Source: Streptomyces wedmorensis (GTDB lineage Bacteria > Actinomycetota > Actinomycetes > Streptomycetales > Streptomycetaceae). Taken from it: a stretch of DNA of 64,000 nt. A model generated the notes under the pieces. That model was given only the letters and a program-made list of their open reading frames with translations, was not told where the DNA came from and made no database searches. The translations under genes and the position numbers were made by a program. The stretch lies in NCBI RefSeq assembly GCF_000716445.1, contig NZ_JNWK01000060.1, positions 1 through 64,000 of the forward strand, written 5' to 3'. Shown here piece by piece: positions 40,257 to 49,823 of the stretch; position 1 is the first letter of the stretch, and every line of letters begins with the position of its first letter.

Positions 40257-41687
40257 TCACCCCCGAGGGCCGACGGCCTCCGCCAGCGCCGAGCAGAGGG
40301 CGTCCAGGGCCGCGCCGTAGAGACGTTCCGGTGGGGTGGCGTAGCCGACGACCAGGCCGTCCGGGTGGGTGGGGTCCGGGGTGTCGGGGTGGCGGTAGGA
40401 GGCCAGGCCTTCGACGGCGACCCCGTGCCGGGCCGCCGCGGCGAGCGCGGCGGTCTCGGTGCCGGCGGGCAGTTCCAGGACTGCGTGCAGTCCGGCGGCG
40501 ATGCCTGTGACCCGTACCGAGGGCACCCGCTCGGAGAGCGCGGTCACGAGCCGGTCGCGGCGCTGCCGGTGCCGCTGCCGCATGCGGCGGACGTGGCGGT
40601 CGTACGCGCCGGAGTCGAGGAAGTCGGCGAGGGTGAGCTGCTCGACGGCGGAGGCGTACGGCTCGCGTTCGCCCTTCGCCGCGACGACACCGTCCACGAG
40701 GGCCGTCGGCAGGCACATCCAGCCGATCCGCAGCGCGGGGGAGAGGCTCTTGCTGACGGAGCCGAGGAACACGGTCCGCTCGGGGTCGAGCCCCTGGACG
40801 GCGCCCACCGGCCGCCGGTCGTAGCGGAACTCGCCGTCGTAGTCGTCCTCCACGACGATTCCGCCGGAGCGTCGCGCCCATTCCAGGACACCGGCCCGCC
40901 GCTCGGGGTGGAGCGGCCCTCCGGTGGGGAACTGGTGGGCGGGCGTGAGCAGTACCGCGCCCGCCCCGGCGGGGATCTCGCCGACCCGCGCCCCCTCGTC
41001 GTCCACCGGTACGGGCGGCGTGCTTACCCCGGCCTCGGCGAGGAGCCCCCGGTGGAACGGCAGCCCGTACTCCTCGACCGCCCATGTGCCCGTCCGCACG
41101 ACGCGCGCGAGCAGCCGCAGCGCGTGCGCGGTGCCCGAGCAGACCACGATCCGCTCCGGCCCGGTCCGCACTCCCCGCGCCCGGGCGAGATAGGCCGACA
41201 GCGCGCTCCGCAGTTCGATCCGGCCGCGCGGATCGCCGACCCCGAGCGCCTCGTGCGGGGCCCTCGTCAACGCCTGCCGCGCCGACGCCAGCCATGCCCC
41301 GCGCGGAAAGGCGCCGGGGTCGGGTTTGCCCTGGACCAGGTCGTACGGCACCGCCGCCGGGGCGTCGGCTCGGAGCGTTCGGGTGTCGGCCGCGCCGGTT
41401 CCGGGGCGGTCCCGGCGGGCGGTGAGCCATGCTTCGGCGACCCCTTCGGCCACCCGGGTCCCCGATCCCTGGCGGGCGGTGAGCCATCCCTCGGCGACGA
41501 GCTCGGTGTAGGCGTCGGCGACGGTGTTGCGGGCGATGCCGAGGTCGGCGGCGAGGGAACGGTACGGCGGGAGCCGCGTCCCGGGGGCCAGCCGCCCGTC
41601 CCGTACGGCCTCGCGGAGCGCCCCGATGAGCGCCGCGCGGCGGCTCCCGGCGGCGGCGAGGTCCAGATGCAGATCGTTGCCGAGCAC
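40257..41687 (-). CDS. MocR/PdxR-type GntR regulator with aminotransferase domain
   Basis: The product is 476 aa with a probable GTG start. The GntR winged helix covers about 10-80 (LPPYRSLAADLGIARNTVADAY). A long fold-type-I aminotransferase-like domain follows, with the PLP lysine in FLGSVSKSLSPALRIGW near 335-350 and EDDYDGEFRY near 315. Such regulators often sense PLP or amine metabolites. The gene 17 bp upstream on the same strand is the ArsC-like gene. No pdxST is in the window, so the target is unknown. Confidence 0.88.
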   Translation of the reverse strand: MLGNDLHLDLAAAGSRRAALIGALREAVRDGRLAPGTRLPPYRSLAADLGIARNTVADAYTELVAEGWLTARQGSGTRVAEGVAEAWLTARRDRPGTGAADTRTLRADAPAAVPYDLVQGKPDPGAFPRGAWLASARQALTRAPHEALGVGDPRGRIELRSALSAYLARARGVRTGPERIVVCSGTAHALRLLARVVRTGTWAVEEYGLPFHRGLLAEAGVSTPPVPVDDEGARVGEIPAGAGAVLLTPAHQFPTGGPLHPERRAGVLEWARRSGGIVVEDDYDGEFRYDRRPVGAVQGLDPERTVFLGSVSKSLSPALRIGWMCLPTALVDGVVAAKGEREPYASAVEQLTLADFLDSGAYDRHVRRMRQRHRQRRDRLVTALSERVPSVRVTGIAAGLHAVLELPAGTETAALAAAARHGVAVEGLASYRHPDTPDPTHPDGLVVGYATPPERLYGAALDALCSALAEAVGPRG

Positions 41688-41704
41688 GACGTCGTGGTTC
41701 CGTG

Positions 41705-42064
41705 TCAGCGGGACAGCGCGTCCCGTACGGCGTCCTCGGTCCGGGCGACGACGGCCGTGCCGTCCTCGGCGGTGATGATGGGCCGCTGGATCAGCTTGGG
41801 GTGCGCGGACAGCGCCTCGATCCACCGGTCCCGGTCGGCCGCGTCCCGGGGCCATTCCTTCAGGCCGAGCTCCTTGGCGGCGGCCTCCTGCGTGCGCGTG
41901 ATGTCCCAGGGTTCGAGCCCGAGCCGGTCGAGCACCCGCCGGATCTCGTCCGGCGAGGGGATGTCCTCCAGGTAGCGCCGGACGGTGTAGTCGGCGCCCT
42001 CGGCGTCGAGCAGGGTGAGGGCGCTGCGGCACTTGGAACAGGCGGGATTGATCCAGATCTCCAT
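41705..42064 (-). CDS. ArsC/Spx-family thioredoxin-fold protein
   Basis: The product is 119 aa starting MEIWINPACSKCRSALTLLD. The active region has Cys9 and Cys12 and resembles the glutaredoxin-type ArsC/YffB family. The C-terminal RPIITAEDGTAVVARTEDAV is family-typical. It could reduce arsenate or another thiol substrate, but no arsenic genes flank it. It lies just upstream of the MocR gene, same strand, so co-transcription is possible. Confidence 0.85.
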   Translation of the reverse strand: MEIWINPACSKCRSALTLLDAEGADYTVRRYLEDIPSPDEIRRVLDRLGLEPWDITRTQEAAAKELGLKEWPRDAADRDRWIEALSAHPKLIQRPIITAEDGTAVVARTEDAVRDALSR

Positions 42065-42128
42065 GCCCCACACGGTACCCCCCACGCCTCCCTCCACCAC
42101 CCCCTAAACCCCATCTGGCCAGGGGCGA

Positions 42129-42151
42129 TTGTCAGTGGGGGGCACTAAAAT
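42129..42151 (+). promoter_or_regulatory. PafBC-type (RecA-independent DNA-damage) promoter match, site 1
   Basis: TTGTCAGTG at 42129-42137, an 8-bp spacer and TAAAAT at 42146-42151 match the tTGTCAgTg-N8-TAnnnT motif known for PafBC-controlled promoters in actinobacteria. It sits about 60 bp upstream of the small gene at 42214. Agreement in both boxes and the exact spacing make chance unlikely, but the role is inferred. Confidence 0.65.
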
Positions 42152-42213
42152 AAGGGGTGAAGGTGAGGGTCCCGGGGAGGGCCCCCATCCCACCGTTCGC
42201 CAGGAGGTAGCCC

Positions 42214-42489
42214 ATGGCTCTCGCCGTGATCCGCACGCCGTCCATCGAACCCTGGAAGCCCCTCCAGCGGAAGCCCCTTCCCGCGGGCCGCCCCCGCGAG
42301 TGGTACGTCACGCACAACCGGCGCCTCAAGGCCATGCGCCTCGCCATCGCCCTCCTCGACGCGGGCGTCTACCTCCCGTCGAAGGCCACCGACACGACCA
42401 TACGCACCACCGCCGAGACCATCGGCATCCACCCGCCCTCCGACACCACCTGCCGCATGGTCCGCGCCCTGATCCGCTACGGCCGCTGA
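42214..42489 (+). CDS. Small conserved-looking hypothetical protein
   Basis: The product is 91 aa. A near-perfect AGGAGG sits 7 bp before the ATG. It is basic and helical, with NRRLKAMRLAIALLDAGVYLP and a C-terminal IHPPSDTTCRMVRALIRYGR. I recognise no family. A PafBC-like promoter lies just upstream and a 15-bp-stem terminator just downstream, so it is a tidy single-gene unit possibly induced by DNA damage. Confidence 0.75.
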   Translation: MALAVIRTPSIEPWKPLQRKPLPAGRPREWYVTHNRRLKAMRLAIALLDAGVYLPSKATDTTIRTTAETIGIHPPSDTTCRMVRALIRYGR

Positions 42490-42513
42490 CCCCGGCCGCG
42501 CCCGGACCGACCG

Positions 42514-42550
42514 ACGGCCGCCGCCCCCAAGAGGAGGGGGTGGCGGCCGT
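42514..42550 (+). terminator. Hairpin terminator after the 91-aa gene
   Basis: The arms 42514-42528 and 42536-42550 form a 15-bp stem (one mismatch) with a 7-nt loop. The last base of the stem is the first T of the next TTGTCAGTG box, so terminator and promoter are packed back to back. Confidence 0.8.
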
Positions 42551-42572
42551 TGTCAGTGCCCCCTGTTAGCTT
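42550..42572 (+). promoter_or_regulatory. PafBC-type promoter match, site 2
   Basis: TTGTCAGTG at 42550-42558, 8 bp, then TAGCTT at 42567-42572. It fits the same tTGTCAgTg-N8-TAnnnT pattern as site 1, 421 bp upstream. It would drive the secreted-protein gene at 42705. Confidence 0.6.
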
Positions 42573-42616
42573 TCCGGGGTGTTGCCAAGGAGATCATTCC
42601 GCCACCCCCTCAGGCC

Positions 42617-42644
42617 CACACCTGTCAGGTACCTGACAGGTGTG
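42617..42644. promoter_or_regulatory. 28-bp perfect palindrome in the leader of the secreted-protein gene
   Basis: Each half is itself a near-palindrome of ACCT-N3-AGGT, so the whole reads as two stacked dyads around GGTACC. It lies about 45 bp past the -10 of site 2 and 60 bp before the ATG, so it would be transcribed. It may be a repressor operator or an RNA hairpin. Confidence 0.7.
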
Positions 42645-42704
42645 CCGCGGCAGCCACCGATGTCCACGCACCAGACACGGAAACAAGGCAAGGAGCACCA
42701 CTCC

Positions 42705-43619
42705 ATGACCACCACCCGTATCCCCCGCCTCGCCCGCGCGGCGGCCGTCCTCACGGCGGCGGTGACCCTCGCGGTGACGGCGGCCCCGCTGACGGGCACG
42801 GCGCAGGCCCACGAGGCCGCGACCGGATCGCTCACCTTCTCCGGCGACCCCGGCGAGTACGTCTCCGACGGGCAGACCCGCACCCTCACCCCCGAGAACA
42901 CCGACCTGTTCGACATCTCGGGCCCCACCTCCCAGTCCGGCGCCGGAGCCACGGTCATCACCCCCGAGGGCGAGCGCTGGTACCTCGCCATGTCGGCCCC
43001 GTACGGCCAGAAGCTCCAGGAGGGCTTCACGTACACCGACACCCGCAGCTGGCCCGAGGCCCGCCCGGAGGACCCGCAGCTCCAGTTCAGCGTGGGCGAC
43101 CGCTACTGCGAGAGCGGCACCGGATCCTTCACCGTCTCCCACATCGAGTACGGCCCCTACGGCTACATCCGCGAGATCGACGCCACCTTCGAGCGCACCT
43201 GCGCGGGCGCCACCCTCCCCGTACGCGGCGAACTCCACGCCCGGATGCCCGAGCCGCCCCCGGTCCTCGCGGTCGACATCGCCCTGAACCCCGCCGGAAC
43301 GGTCGACACCCGCACCGGCGAGATCACCGTCGGCGGCACGGTCACCTGCAACAAGACGGCCTACGTCACCTTCAACGTCAGCGCCCAGCAGACCCAGAAG
43401 AAAGCCGCCGCCACCGGCTCCCACGAGAACCTGATCGTCCCCTGCGGGCCGGGCGCCCCGGTCCCGTGGACCACGTCCTTCCCGAGCAACATCGACCCGA
43501 CGGCCACCTTCCAGCCCGGGGCCGCGACCCTGAACACGTACAGCACCGTCGACGACCGCGACTACCCGGCCACCCTCACCCGGTACGACACGACCCCCCT
43601 CACCCTCACCCGAGGCTGA
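42705..43619 (+). CDS. Secreted hypothetical protein
   Basis: The product is 304 aa with a clear signal peptide (residues 1-35, cleavage near AQA-HE). The mature protein is rich in beta-strand-like Thr/Ser/Gly sequence, with paired cysteines (near 137 and 165, and 213 and 246) that suggest disulfide-linked domains. The second half resembles an Ig-like fold repeat (EITVGGTVTCNKTAYVTFNVSAQQ). I recognise no named family. AGGAG lies 9 bp before the ATG. It may be transcribed from a PafBC-like promoter across the 28-bp palindrome and ends at a strong hairpin. Confidence 0.8.
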   Translation: MTTTRIPRLARAAAVLTAAVTLAVTAAPLTGTAQAHEAATGSLTFSGDPGEYVSDGQTRTLTPENTDLFDISGPTSQSGAGATVITPEGERWYLAMSAPYGQKLQEGFTYTDTRSWPEARPEDPQLQFSVGDRYCESGTGSFTVSHIEYGPYGYIREIDATFERTCAGATLPVRGELHARMPEPPPVLAVDIALNPAGTVDTRTGEITVGGTVTCNKTAYVTFNVSAQQTQKKAAATGSHENLIVPCGPGAPVPWTTSFPSNIDPTATFQPGAATLNTYSTVDDRDYPATLTRYDTTPLTLTRG

Positions 43620-43626
43620 GAAGGGC

Positions 43627-43664
43627 GAAGGCCGCCACCCCGGAACTCCGGAGTGGCGGCCTTC
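43627..43664. terminator. Bidirectional hairpin terminator
   Basis: The arms 43627-43638 and 43653-43664 form a perfect 12-bp stem, extended by an inner CCGG/CCGG pairing. It separates the secreted-protein gene from the converging small membrane gene. Confidence 0.85.
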
Positions 43665-43670
43665 ACCGGC

Positions 43671-43883
43671 TCAGTGCTCGTCCCGTGCCTCCACAGGCTC
43701 CTCCGGTTCGGACCGGTCGGCAGTCGAACGGCCAGGGCGGCCGCGGCGCAGTTCGTTCTGGACCCGTCGCCAAGCGCGGATGATCGGAGGCACCTTCGAC
43801 AGCACCTCGTTGATCTGTGTCAGCAGCAAGGTGGCGCAACCGAACGACGCGAGAACGATCAGGCTCACCCGATCCCAGCTCAC
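43671..43883 (-). CDS. Small single-span membrane protein
   Basis: The product is 70 aa with a GTG start behind GGAGG at 7 bp. One hydrophobic segment lies at residues 6-22 (VSLIVLASFGCATLLLT) and is followed by a basic and then acidic cytoplasmic-looking tail (RRVQNELRRGRPGR...EPEEPVEARDEH). No family was recognised. It is 60 bp downstream of the larger gene on the same strand, probably as a two-gene unit. Confidence 0.65.
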   Translation of the reverse strand: MSWDRVSLIVLASFGCATLLLTQINEVLSKVPPIIRAWRRVQNELRRGRPGRSTADRSEPEEPVEARDEH

Positions 43884-43943
43884 CGCCCGACCTCCACGTT
43901 CCGTTCCATCCGCCGGCACGTCCGCTTGAGCGGCCGTGGGCCG

Positions 43944-45356
43944 CTACCCGAGGGGTGCATGACGGTCCAGCCATCCGAGGGCTTCCACTCCCAGCCGGTC
44001 AGGACCCTGGAGCAGCGCGGTTTCCACGGCGTGGAGATCGGCGAGCTCCTTGGGCGCGGCCTGCCGGTCCAGCGAGGCGAGACGCTCCATCGAGGCGCTG
44101 ACGGCGGCGGGCCAGCCGGGCATGCCGAAACGGTGTGCGGCCATGGAGGAGGCCGAGAGTGCCCGATGCAGGAGGGCATCGCGCCAGCCCTGTCGACGTA
44201 CCAGTTCCTCGGTCACCCAGACCTCTCTCTCGACGTTCCGGACGAACTCGCTCACGGGACCGGACGCGGACCGCAGGGTGAAACGGGAACCCCCGGCCCA
44301 CGGGAGGTCCAGATCCGTGGCGACGGCGGTGAACGCGGCCAGCCGTGCGGGTCCGCCGTCGCGGGCGGCGACAAGGGCCTTGCGGGCCCGACGGTGCAAG
44401 TCGACGCTCTGCGCGAGGACATCGCCGGCGCCGGGGCCGCCGGGCGCCTCACGGATCGCGTCCAGCGGTCCGCTCGCCAGGACATCGGCGACCAGCCCGG
44501 CTGCCGCCGCGCTCAGGAGGGCCTCCGGATCGTCGGTATCGACTCCCAGTGCGGCGAGTGCCGGTCCGGCACGCTCCTCCAGCCCTGGAAGCAAGGGGGA
44601 TTCCTTCTGGGGAGGTGGGGCGAAGAGCGCGGCAAGCCGGGGCGACAGGGGGCCCGGTCCCGGGGCATCGAGAGTGATGCCGTGCTCCTGGAGTTCTTCG
44701 AAGACGGCATCCGGCCCGCAGTCGATGTGCGAGGTGTCGTGCCGCCCGGTGCACTCCTCGGGGCACTCCATCTCCCCGCACATCTCCGGCTCGTCGGGCT
44801 GCGCCTCGTTGATCAGGTGATAGGCGAGCCTGTCGGCCGTGGCTTCGCGGACCGTGATCATGGCACTGCCCAACTGCAGTTCCGCGCTCGACAGCAGGCG
44901 GTCCTCCTGATCGACCGAGGGCGGCGACTCCGGGGCGTCGGGGATCCAGGCGCAGGCCGACTCCAGCGATATCATCAGCCATGCGAGCCGCAGCGGCGGG
45001 ATCTCCTCGTTCCCGGCCAGTTCCGCGACCTCCTCCGCCGCCCGCCTGACCGCTTCGAGGCGGGCGATGTGATGCGCACGGGCGGATTCCCAGGCCTCGG
45101 CATCCTGACGGATCCGGTCGGCGTCCTGCGCGAGGGCCGCGTCCCTGGCCTCCCGGGCGCGGGTGACCAGCCGCCTCAGGCAGGGGCGGCATCCGGAGGG
45201 CCCGGACCCGGGGTCGGGGCCGAGGGGGACGGCCCCGAGGTCGCGGCCGAACGGAGCCCCGCACACGCAGCAGTCCAGGCTCTCCAACTGCCGGACCGTG
45301 GGCAGGGCGGGTACGGCGGCACGGATAGTGCCGTGTGCGTAGACAGGGATGTGCAC
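43944..45356 (-). CDS. Hypothetical protein with N-terminal zinc-ribbon-like cysteines
   Basis: The product is 470 aa with a GTG start behind AGGAG. Residues about 28-60 contain CCVCG...CRPCLRR, a four-cysteine cluster likely to bind zinc. A second cysteine group (CGEMECPEEC...DCG) lies near 195-215. The rest is helical and Ala/Glu/Arg-rich, with coiled-coil-like stretches near 65-115. I know no family. It is divergent from the HTH protein at 45542, an arrangement common in Streptomyces for conservon-like regulator pairs, though no such identity is claimed. Confidence 0.7.
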   Translation of the reverse strand: MHIPVYAHGTIRAAVPALPTVRQLESLDCCVCGAPFGRDLGAVPLGPDPGSGPSGCRPCLRRLVTRAREARDAALAQDADRIRQDAEAWESARAHHIARLEAVRRAAEEVAELAGNEEIPPLRLAWLMISLESACAWIPDAPESPPSVDQEDRLLSSAELQLGSAMITVREATADRLAYHLINEAQPDEPEMCGEMECPEECTGRHDTSHIDCGPDAVFEELQEHGITLDAPGPGPLSPRLAALFAPPPQKESPLLPGLEERAGPALAALGVDTDDPEALLSAAAAGLVADVLASGPLDAIREAPGGPGAGDVLAQSVDLHRRARKALVAARDGGPARLAAFTAVATDLDLPWAGGSRFTLRSASGPVSEFVRNVEREVWVTEELVRRQGWRDALLHRALSASSMAAHRFGMPGWPAAVSASMERLASLDRQAAPKELADLHAVETALLQGPDRLGVEALGWLDRHAPLG

Positions 45357-45541
45357 GGGCGGTGAACTCCTCGGGTGTCGTCCTCGGGCCTTCCTTCCAT
45401 GCTCACCTGGCCGTTCGGCCACTAGTCAGGAATACGCGGGCACGGTGCCAAACTTGACGGAAGCTGACTGCGCCGCACGGGGCGGCGGTGAAACTTGACA
45501 CCGGCCGGCGCCTGCCGCCGGCTTCGATCAGGAGGACCCGA
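45357..45541. promoter_or_regulatory. Divergent control region with AAACTTGAC direct repeats
   Basis: AAACTTGAC occurs at 45450-45458 and 45491-45499 in the same orientation, 41 bp apart. The second contains TTGACA, a possible -35. The spacing of about four helical turns would suit a dimeric regulator, perhaps the HTH protein itself. Confidence 0.4.
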
Positions 45542-46504
45542 GTGGCGGGCACCCGAGACGAATCCCAGATGGCGGGCCATCACCAGGAGCTGGTCGACGC
45601 ATTGCAGGAACTGCGCCGGGCGGCGGGCTGGCCGAGTTTCCGGACGGTGAGCTCGCTCATCCGCGAGCGGGAGGACGGGCGCTCAGGAGCCAGCCACGAG
45701 ACCGTGCGGTCCACGCTCAACGGAAGGCAGATGCCCCGCTGGGAGACGGTGCACGACATCGTTCTGGTACTGGCGGGCTTGTGCACCCCTCCCCGGGACG
45801 AGGAGACGGAGACGGGGCGCTTCCTGCTGCTGTGGCGGGCGGCCGGTGAAGGGGAGAAGGGCGCCCTGAAGTCGTTCCAGGAACTGGCCAACAGCGGTTG
45901 GGGCGGCGAGGACGGCACGTGGACGCCCGAGATGGTCATGGGGATCCTGGTCAACCCGTTCAGCGCCATCGAGATCGCCCCCGCGCTCGCGGCCCCGCAC
46001 GAACCGGCCATCTCCGAGGACATGTGGGTCCAGGCGATGGCCAGGTTCGTCGAGGAGCAGGGGGCCGAGCACGCGCTGAGGGTCCTGCTGCACACGCTGA
46101 AGGGCGACTACATCGGAGCCGCCGAGGGCGCCCCGTACGGCTACCGGGACATGGACCGGGAGGCGATGGACGCGCGCGGGGCCTTCCTCCACGGATGCCG
46201 GGAAGTCCGCCGCCGGCTCGGAAAGGAACCCAACCTCCTTGCCGAGTCGATCCGCGCGATGCGGGCCGACGACACGATGGACCGGCACGACAGGGCGGAG
46301 ATGCTCGAGAATGAGTCGGACCTGAGCCTGATGAGAGAGGTCATGATCGTGTCGCCGGAGACCTGGGACGAGGTGTCCGAGGACGCCCACCACATGGTCT
46401 TCGGCTACCTGATCAAGCAGATCGGCCCACCCGGCCCGCTCGGCCTGCCGGACGCGGAGCGCTTCCCGATCGTCTGGCGGATCCCGGAACCTGTGGAGGG
46501 ATAG
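45542..46504 (+). CDS. Helix-turn-helix regulator-like protein with large C-terminal region
   Basis: The product is 320 aa with a GTG start and AGGAGG 7 bp upstream. The N-terminal 75 residues fit an XRE-like HTH of the Streptomyces type (LQELRRAAGWPSFRTVSSLI...SHETVRSTLNGRQMPRWETVHDIVLVL). The C-terminal region is not recognisable, but holds aromatic and acidic segments (GAPYGYRDMDREAMDARGAF; VSPETWDEVSEDAHHMVF). It is divergent from the zinc-ribbon gene and ends at a 19-bp-stem terminator shared with glnA. Confidence 0.75.
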   Translation: MAGTRDESQMAGHHQELVDALQELRRAAGWPSFRTVSSLIREREDGRSGASHETVRSTLNGRQMPRWETVHDIVLVLAGLCTPPRDEETETGRFLLLWRAAGEGEKGALKSFQELANSGWGGEDGTWTPEMVMGILVNPFSAIEIAPALAAPHEPAISEDMWVQAMARFVEEQGAEHALRVLLHTLKGDYIGAAEGAPYGYRDMDREAMDARGAFLHGCREVRRRLGKEPNLLAESIRAMRADDTMDRHDRAEMLENESDLSLMREVMIVSPETWDEVSEDAHHMVFGYLIKQIGPPGPLGLPDAERFPIVWRIPEPVEG

Positions 46505-46508
46505 CACG

Positions 46509-46549
46509 ACGGAGGGGCAGGCCGGTGGATCACCGGCCTGCCCCTCCGT
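46509..46549. terminator. Bidirectional terminator between the HTH gene and glnA
   Basis: A perfect 19-bp stem (46509-46527 with 46531-46549) around GAT. It lies 5 bp after the HTH gene and about 40 bp past the glnA stop. Confidence 0.88.
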
Positions 46550-46589
46550 GTGAGCGGCTCGACCTGCTTACCCGCAGGTCGGATCTGCT

Positions 46590-48014
<1,425 letters not shown>

Positions 48015-48113
48015 CCAACTCCTCCTACTCCCGGCCCGGGGAGGGGCGGGGTTGCAGCTCGGTCGTGCGGCCAGTGCGGTGGCACACGCTGGACCCGACC
48101 ATAGGCAGACGGG

Positions 48114-48151
48114 ATTTCTCAAGCATGACCCATTTGTTTCGTCGAAGTTAA
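48114..48151 (-). promoter_or_regulatory. GlnR operator of glnA
   Basis: On the minus strand, TTAAC-N6-GAAAC (48151-48136) is followed by GTCAT-N6-GAAAT (48129-48114). Both boxes fit gTnAC-N6-GAAAC and have the same centre spacing as at glnII. It lies about 100-137 bp before the glnA start. Confidence 0.8.
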
Positions 48152-48235
48152 CCGAGGTGGGTGCCGATGTGCGTGCCGCGGCCGTACGCGTACCCGGGCG
48201 GAAGTGATCGAAAACGGGCGCAGTACCGTGGTCGG

Positions 48236-48703
48236 GTGGACAACAGGCAAGCACTCGGATCTTGGCTCTCCGGCCCGCGCGCGGCGGCCGAGGACGCAGG
48301 CGTCGACTTCGGCTACCGCGGTCAGCAGCTGGGGCTGCCGGAGGAGGGCCCCGGTTCGATCGCCCGCCCCGGGCGGCGGATCGGCGCCCTGTCCGTCGAC
48401 TGGGCCCTCTGCATGCTGATCGCATACGGCCTGGTCACCGACGGCTACAGCCAGGCGACGGGCAACTGGGCGCTCGGCATCCTCCTCGTGCTGAGCGTGC
48501 TGACGGTGGGCACGGTCGGCTCGACGCCGGGCAAGCGTCTCTTCGGCCTGAGGGTCGTCTCCGCGAGCGGCGGCCGGCTGGGTCCGGGGCGCGTGGCGGT
48601 CCGCTCCCTGCTCGTCTGCCTCGCCCTCCCGGCCCTCATCTGGGACCGCGACGGCCGCGGCCTCCACGACCGGCTCTCCGGCGCCGTCCAGGTCCGCATC
48701 TGA
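48236..48703 (+). CDS. RDD-family membrane protein
   Basis: The product is 155 aa with a GTG start. The RDD motif is [20 protein letters not shown] near 43-62, with Arg47, Asp55 and a later [17 protein letters not shown] at the C-terminus. Three hydrophobic segments are present. Function is unknown, although some RDD proteins affect ion transport. It is divergent from glnA, next to which it is conserved in Streptomyces. A 20-bp-stem terminator follows. Confidence 0.88.
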   Translation: MDNRQALGSWLSGPRAAAEDAGVDFGYRGQQLGLPEEGPGSIARPGRRIGALSVDWALCMLIAYGLVTDGYSQATGNWALGILLVLSVLTVGTVGSTPGKRLFGLRVVSASGGRLGPGRVAVRSLLVCLALPALIWDRDGRGLHDRLSGAVQVRI

Positions 48704-48720
48704 ACCCACCCCGTCACGCC

Positions 48721-48764
48721 CATGAGGAAGGCCCCGGACCGCTCGGTCCGGGGCCTTCCTCATG
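48721..48764. terminator. Bidirectional terminator between RDD and DUF4191 genes
   Basis: A perfect 20-bp stem (48721-48740 with 48745-48764) with loop GCTC separates two converging genes. Confidence 0.9.
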
Positions 48765-48776
48765 GGATGGGTCGTG

Positions 48777-49481
48777 TCAGCGCATCTTTCCGCCGCGCGG
48801 CATCCGCATGCCCTTGGGCATCGGGCCCTTCGGCAGCGGCATGTTGCTCATCAGGTCGCCCATGGCCCGCAGCCGGTCGTTGGTGGAGGTCACCTGGGGG
48901 CCGGTGAGTACGCGGGGCATCTTGAGCATGGTCGTGCGGACCTTCTTCAGCGGCACCTGGCCTTCGCCGTCGCCGACGATGATGTCGTGCACCGGCACGT
49001 CCACCACGACGCGGTTCATCCGCTTCTTCTCGGCCGCCAGCAGGGTCTTGACCCGGTTCGGGTTGCCCTCGGCGACCAGCACGATGCCGGCCCGGCCGAC
49101 CGCGCGGTGCACGACGTCCTGGCTGCGGTTCATCGCGACCGCGGGGGTCGTGGTCCAGCCGCGTCCGACGTTCTGGAGCACCGCCGCGGCCGCGCCCGGC
49201 TGGCCTTCCATCTGTCCGAAGGCGGCGCGCTCGGCGCGCCGTCCGAACACGATGGCCGCCGCCAGGAGCGCCAGGACGAAGCCCAGGATGCCCAGATAGA
49301 CCGGATGACCGATGAGGAAGCCGATCCCGAGGAGGACACCGAGTACGACGATGCCCACGCCCGCGACGACCAGACCGACCTTGGGGTCGGCCTTCCGGGT
49401 CATCTGGTACGTGAGGGCGATCTGCTTCAGTCGCCCTGGAGTCGCAGCGTCAGCGCTGCCCGTGTTTGCCTTCCTCGCCAT
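48777..49481 (-). CDS. DUF4191 membrane protein
   Basis: The product is 234 aa. Two adjacent membrane segments lie at about 36-56 and 60-80, after QIALTYQMTRKADPKVG. The soluble C-terminal region contains GRGWTTTPAVAMNRSQDVVHRAVGRAGIVLVAEG and VPVHDIIVGDGEGQVPL, typical of the family. It is found beside lipA across actinobacteria, which hints at a link to lipoate metabolism, but no activity is known. The next gene upstream is the small conserved protein. Confidence 0.9.
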   Translation of the reverse strand: MARKANTGSADAATPGRLKQIALTYQMTRKADPKVGLVVAGVGIVVLGVLLGIGFLIGHPVYLGILGFVLALLAAAIVFGRRAERAAFGQMEGQPGAAAAVLQNVGRGWTTTPAVAMNRSQDVVHRAVGRAGIVLVAEGNPNRVKTLLAAEKKRMNRVVVDVPVHDIIVGDGEGQVPLKKVRTTMLKMPRVLTGPQVTSTNDRLRAMGDLMSNMPLPKGPMPKGMRMPRGGKMR

Positions 49482-49491
49482 GTCCTGAAGT

Positions 49492-49707
49492 TTACGTGGC
49501 CCGGGAGGTGCGGCCCGACGCGGCCTCCATCACATGCTGGGCCTCGACCCGGTCCTTGGCGCGGCGGCGGTCCTCCAGGACGGAGTTCCAGGCGTTGCGC
49601 CGGGCGGTGCGCTGTCCGGCGCCGAGGAGCAGTGCCTCCACGGCCTTCAGGGCGTCGGTGACGGACGGGATCGCTGTGACGCGGACGTGCGTCGATGCGG
49701 CTGGCAT
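49492..49707 (-). CDS. Small conserved protein upstream of DUF4191
   Basis: The product is 71 aa, basic, with a helical core (VTDALKAVEALLLGAGQRTARRNAWNSVLEDRRRAKDRVEAQ). GAGAGGAC lies about 9 bp before the ATG. It is 10 bp upstream of the DUF4191 gene, same strand, probably one operon, and has a well-formed promoter. The same small gene occurs at this position in other Streptomyces as I recall. Function unknown. Confidence 0.8.
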   Translation of the reverse strand: MPAASTHVRVTAIPSVTDALKAVEALLLGAGQRTARRNAWNSVLEDRRRAKDRVEAQHVMEAASGRTSRAT

Positions 49708-49794
49708 GTCGGGGTCCTCTCTCGATGGCGGGTGAGACGAGGTGGGGGGATGCGAGGGGGTGGTGGCGGTGAGTGAATCCAGGCTCACAGATCG

Positions 49795-49823
49795 GTGTTA
49801 CCAGGGCGTGACCCGGCGGTCAA
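49795..49823 (-). promoter_or_regulatory. Vegetative-type promoter of the small gene and DUF4191
   Basis: On the minus strand, TTGACC (49823-49818), a 17-bp spacer and TAACAC (49800-49795) match the housekeeping sigma consensus. The leader to the ATG at 49707 is about 80 nt. Confidence 0.6.

Noticed and set aside
48161..48235. N-terminal extension of the RDD protein from an ATG at 48161
   Set aside because: It would overlap the glnA control region and lacks family-like sequence; the GTG at 48236 fits better.
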